A stretch of 5,183 bases of DNA from Planctomycetota bacterium (GTDB lineage Bacteria; Planctomycetota; Brocadiia; JAJRTI01). The translations under genes were made by a program, and so were the position numbers. Location of the stretch: contig JAJRTI010000879.1 in the NCBI GenBank assembly GCA_024278415.1, positions 1 to 5,183 of the forward strand, read 5' to 3'. Positions 5,166 through 5,183 of this stretch are shown piece after piece (within the stretch, counting starts at the first letter, position 1; every line of letters starts with the position of its first letter). Below the pieces are notes generated by a model that was not told the DNA's origin, did no database searches, and saw only the letters and a list, made by a program, of their open reading frames with translations.

Positions 5166-5183
5166 CTATTCACTGTCGCCCCG

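Larger units (their letters stand above)
4962..5183. repeat. Cluster of structured intergenic repeats, inverted, running off the right edge
   Basis: A small hairpin ending in G[GA]CAGT recurs: GCGCC-GTA-GGCGC (4962-4974, + strand), GCCCC-GCAA-GGGGC (5065-5078, + strand) and GCCTC-GTA-GAGGC (5121-5109, - strand). The start of a fourth hairpin, read on the - strand, is at 5172-5183. A second shared block, GGCGTAAGCCTTGGG (5024-5038, + strand), recurs on the - strand as GGCGTGAGCCTTGGG (5160-5146) with 14 of 15 bases equal. AGTCAATAGCC (4978-4988) recurs inverted at 5164-5174 with 10 of 11 equal. So two copies of one unit face each other, meeting at the 10-base inverted arms GGCGACAGTA (5076-5085) and TACTGTCGCC (5102-5111). 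It contains no credible gene. The motif style resembles intergenic repeats I associate with planctomycete genomes; that link is memory-based. Function is unknown. Confidence 0.65.

Noticed and set aside
4867..5173. Short - strand frames of 68 and 74 residues in the right spacer
   Set aside because: They are translations of the hairpin repeats (for example around SPLAGLCERHD), a common source of false hypothetical proteins.
4962..5183. A CRISPR array in the repeat cluster
   Set aside because: The repeats are inverted, imperfect and unevenly spaced, and no uniform spacers are present.

Overview
This GC-rich window most likely comes from a bacterium of the planctomycete group. Three things suggest this, none decisive alone: a sulfatase of the type these genomes carry in large numbers, a near absence of Shine-Dalgarno sequences before otherwise convincing starts, and an intergenic block at the right end made of short hairpins ending in CGACAGT, a style I associate with planctomycete intergenic repeats. 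The taxonomic call is inference from memory of such sequences and was not searched.

Layout, all genes on the + strand. (1) Bases 1-1071 hold the C-terminal part of a sulfatase cut by the left window edge. (2) Bases 1072-1435 hold no convincing gene. They contain a terminator-like hairpin just after the sulfatase, an extended -10 promoter candidate (TGCTATAAT, 1176-1184), and a leader of about 245 bases with several dyads, the best being a 20-base palindrome at 1385-1404. (3) Bases 1436-2539 encode an exported, probably lipid-anchored pentaheme c-type cytochrome of the cytochrome c554-like type. (4) Bases 2539-4833 encode the main protein of the window: a membrane cytochrome b of the formate dehydrogenase gamma-subunit (FdnI/FdoI) type fused, through an extra fifth membrane helix, to a C-terminal domain with 18 CXXCH heme c sites. 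Nine of those lie in three tandem triheme repeats. (5) Bases 4834-5183 hold no gene. They contain two terminator-like hairpins and then an inverted arrangement of small structured repeats running off the right edge.

The two cytochrome genes overlap by one base (TGATG) and form a coupled two-gene unit. The parts fit an electron conduit: quinol is oxidised (or quinone reduced) at a diheme b membrane domain, electrons enter an outside-facing wire of 18 c hemes, and the five-heme lipoprotein relays them to or from a partner not in this window. In concept this resembles the Geobacter inner-membrane cytochrome CbcL, which also joins a HydC/FdnI-type b domain to a multiheme c domain. The heme number here is about twice what I recall for CbcL. 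No formate dehydrogenase catalytic subunit, terminal reductase, porin or c-type cytochrome maturation gene is present, so the direction of electron flow and the final partner cannot be read from this window.
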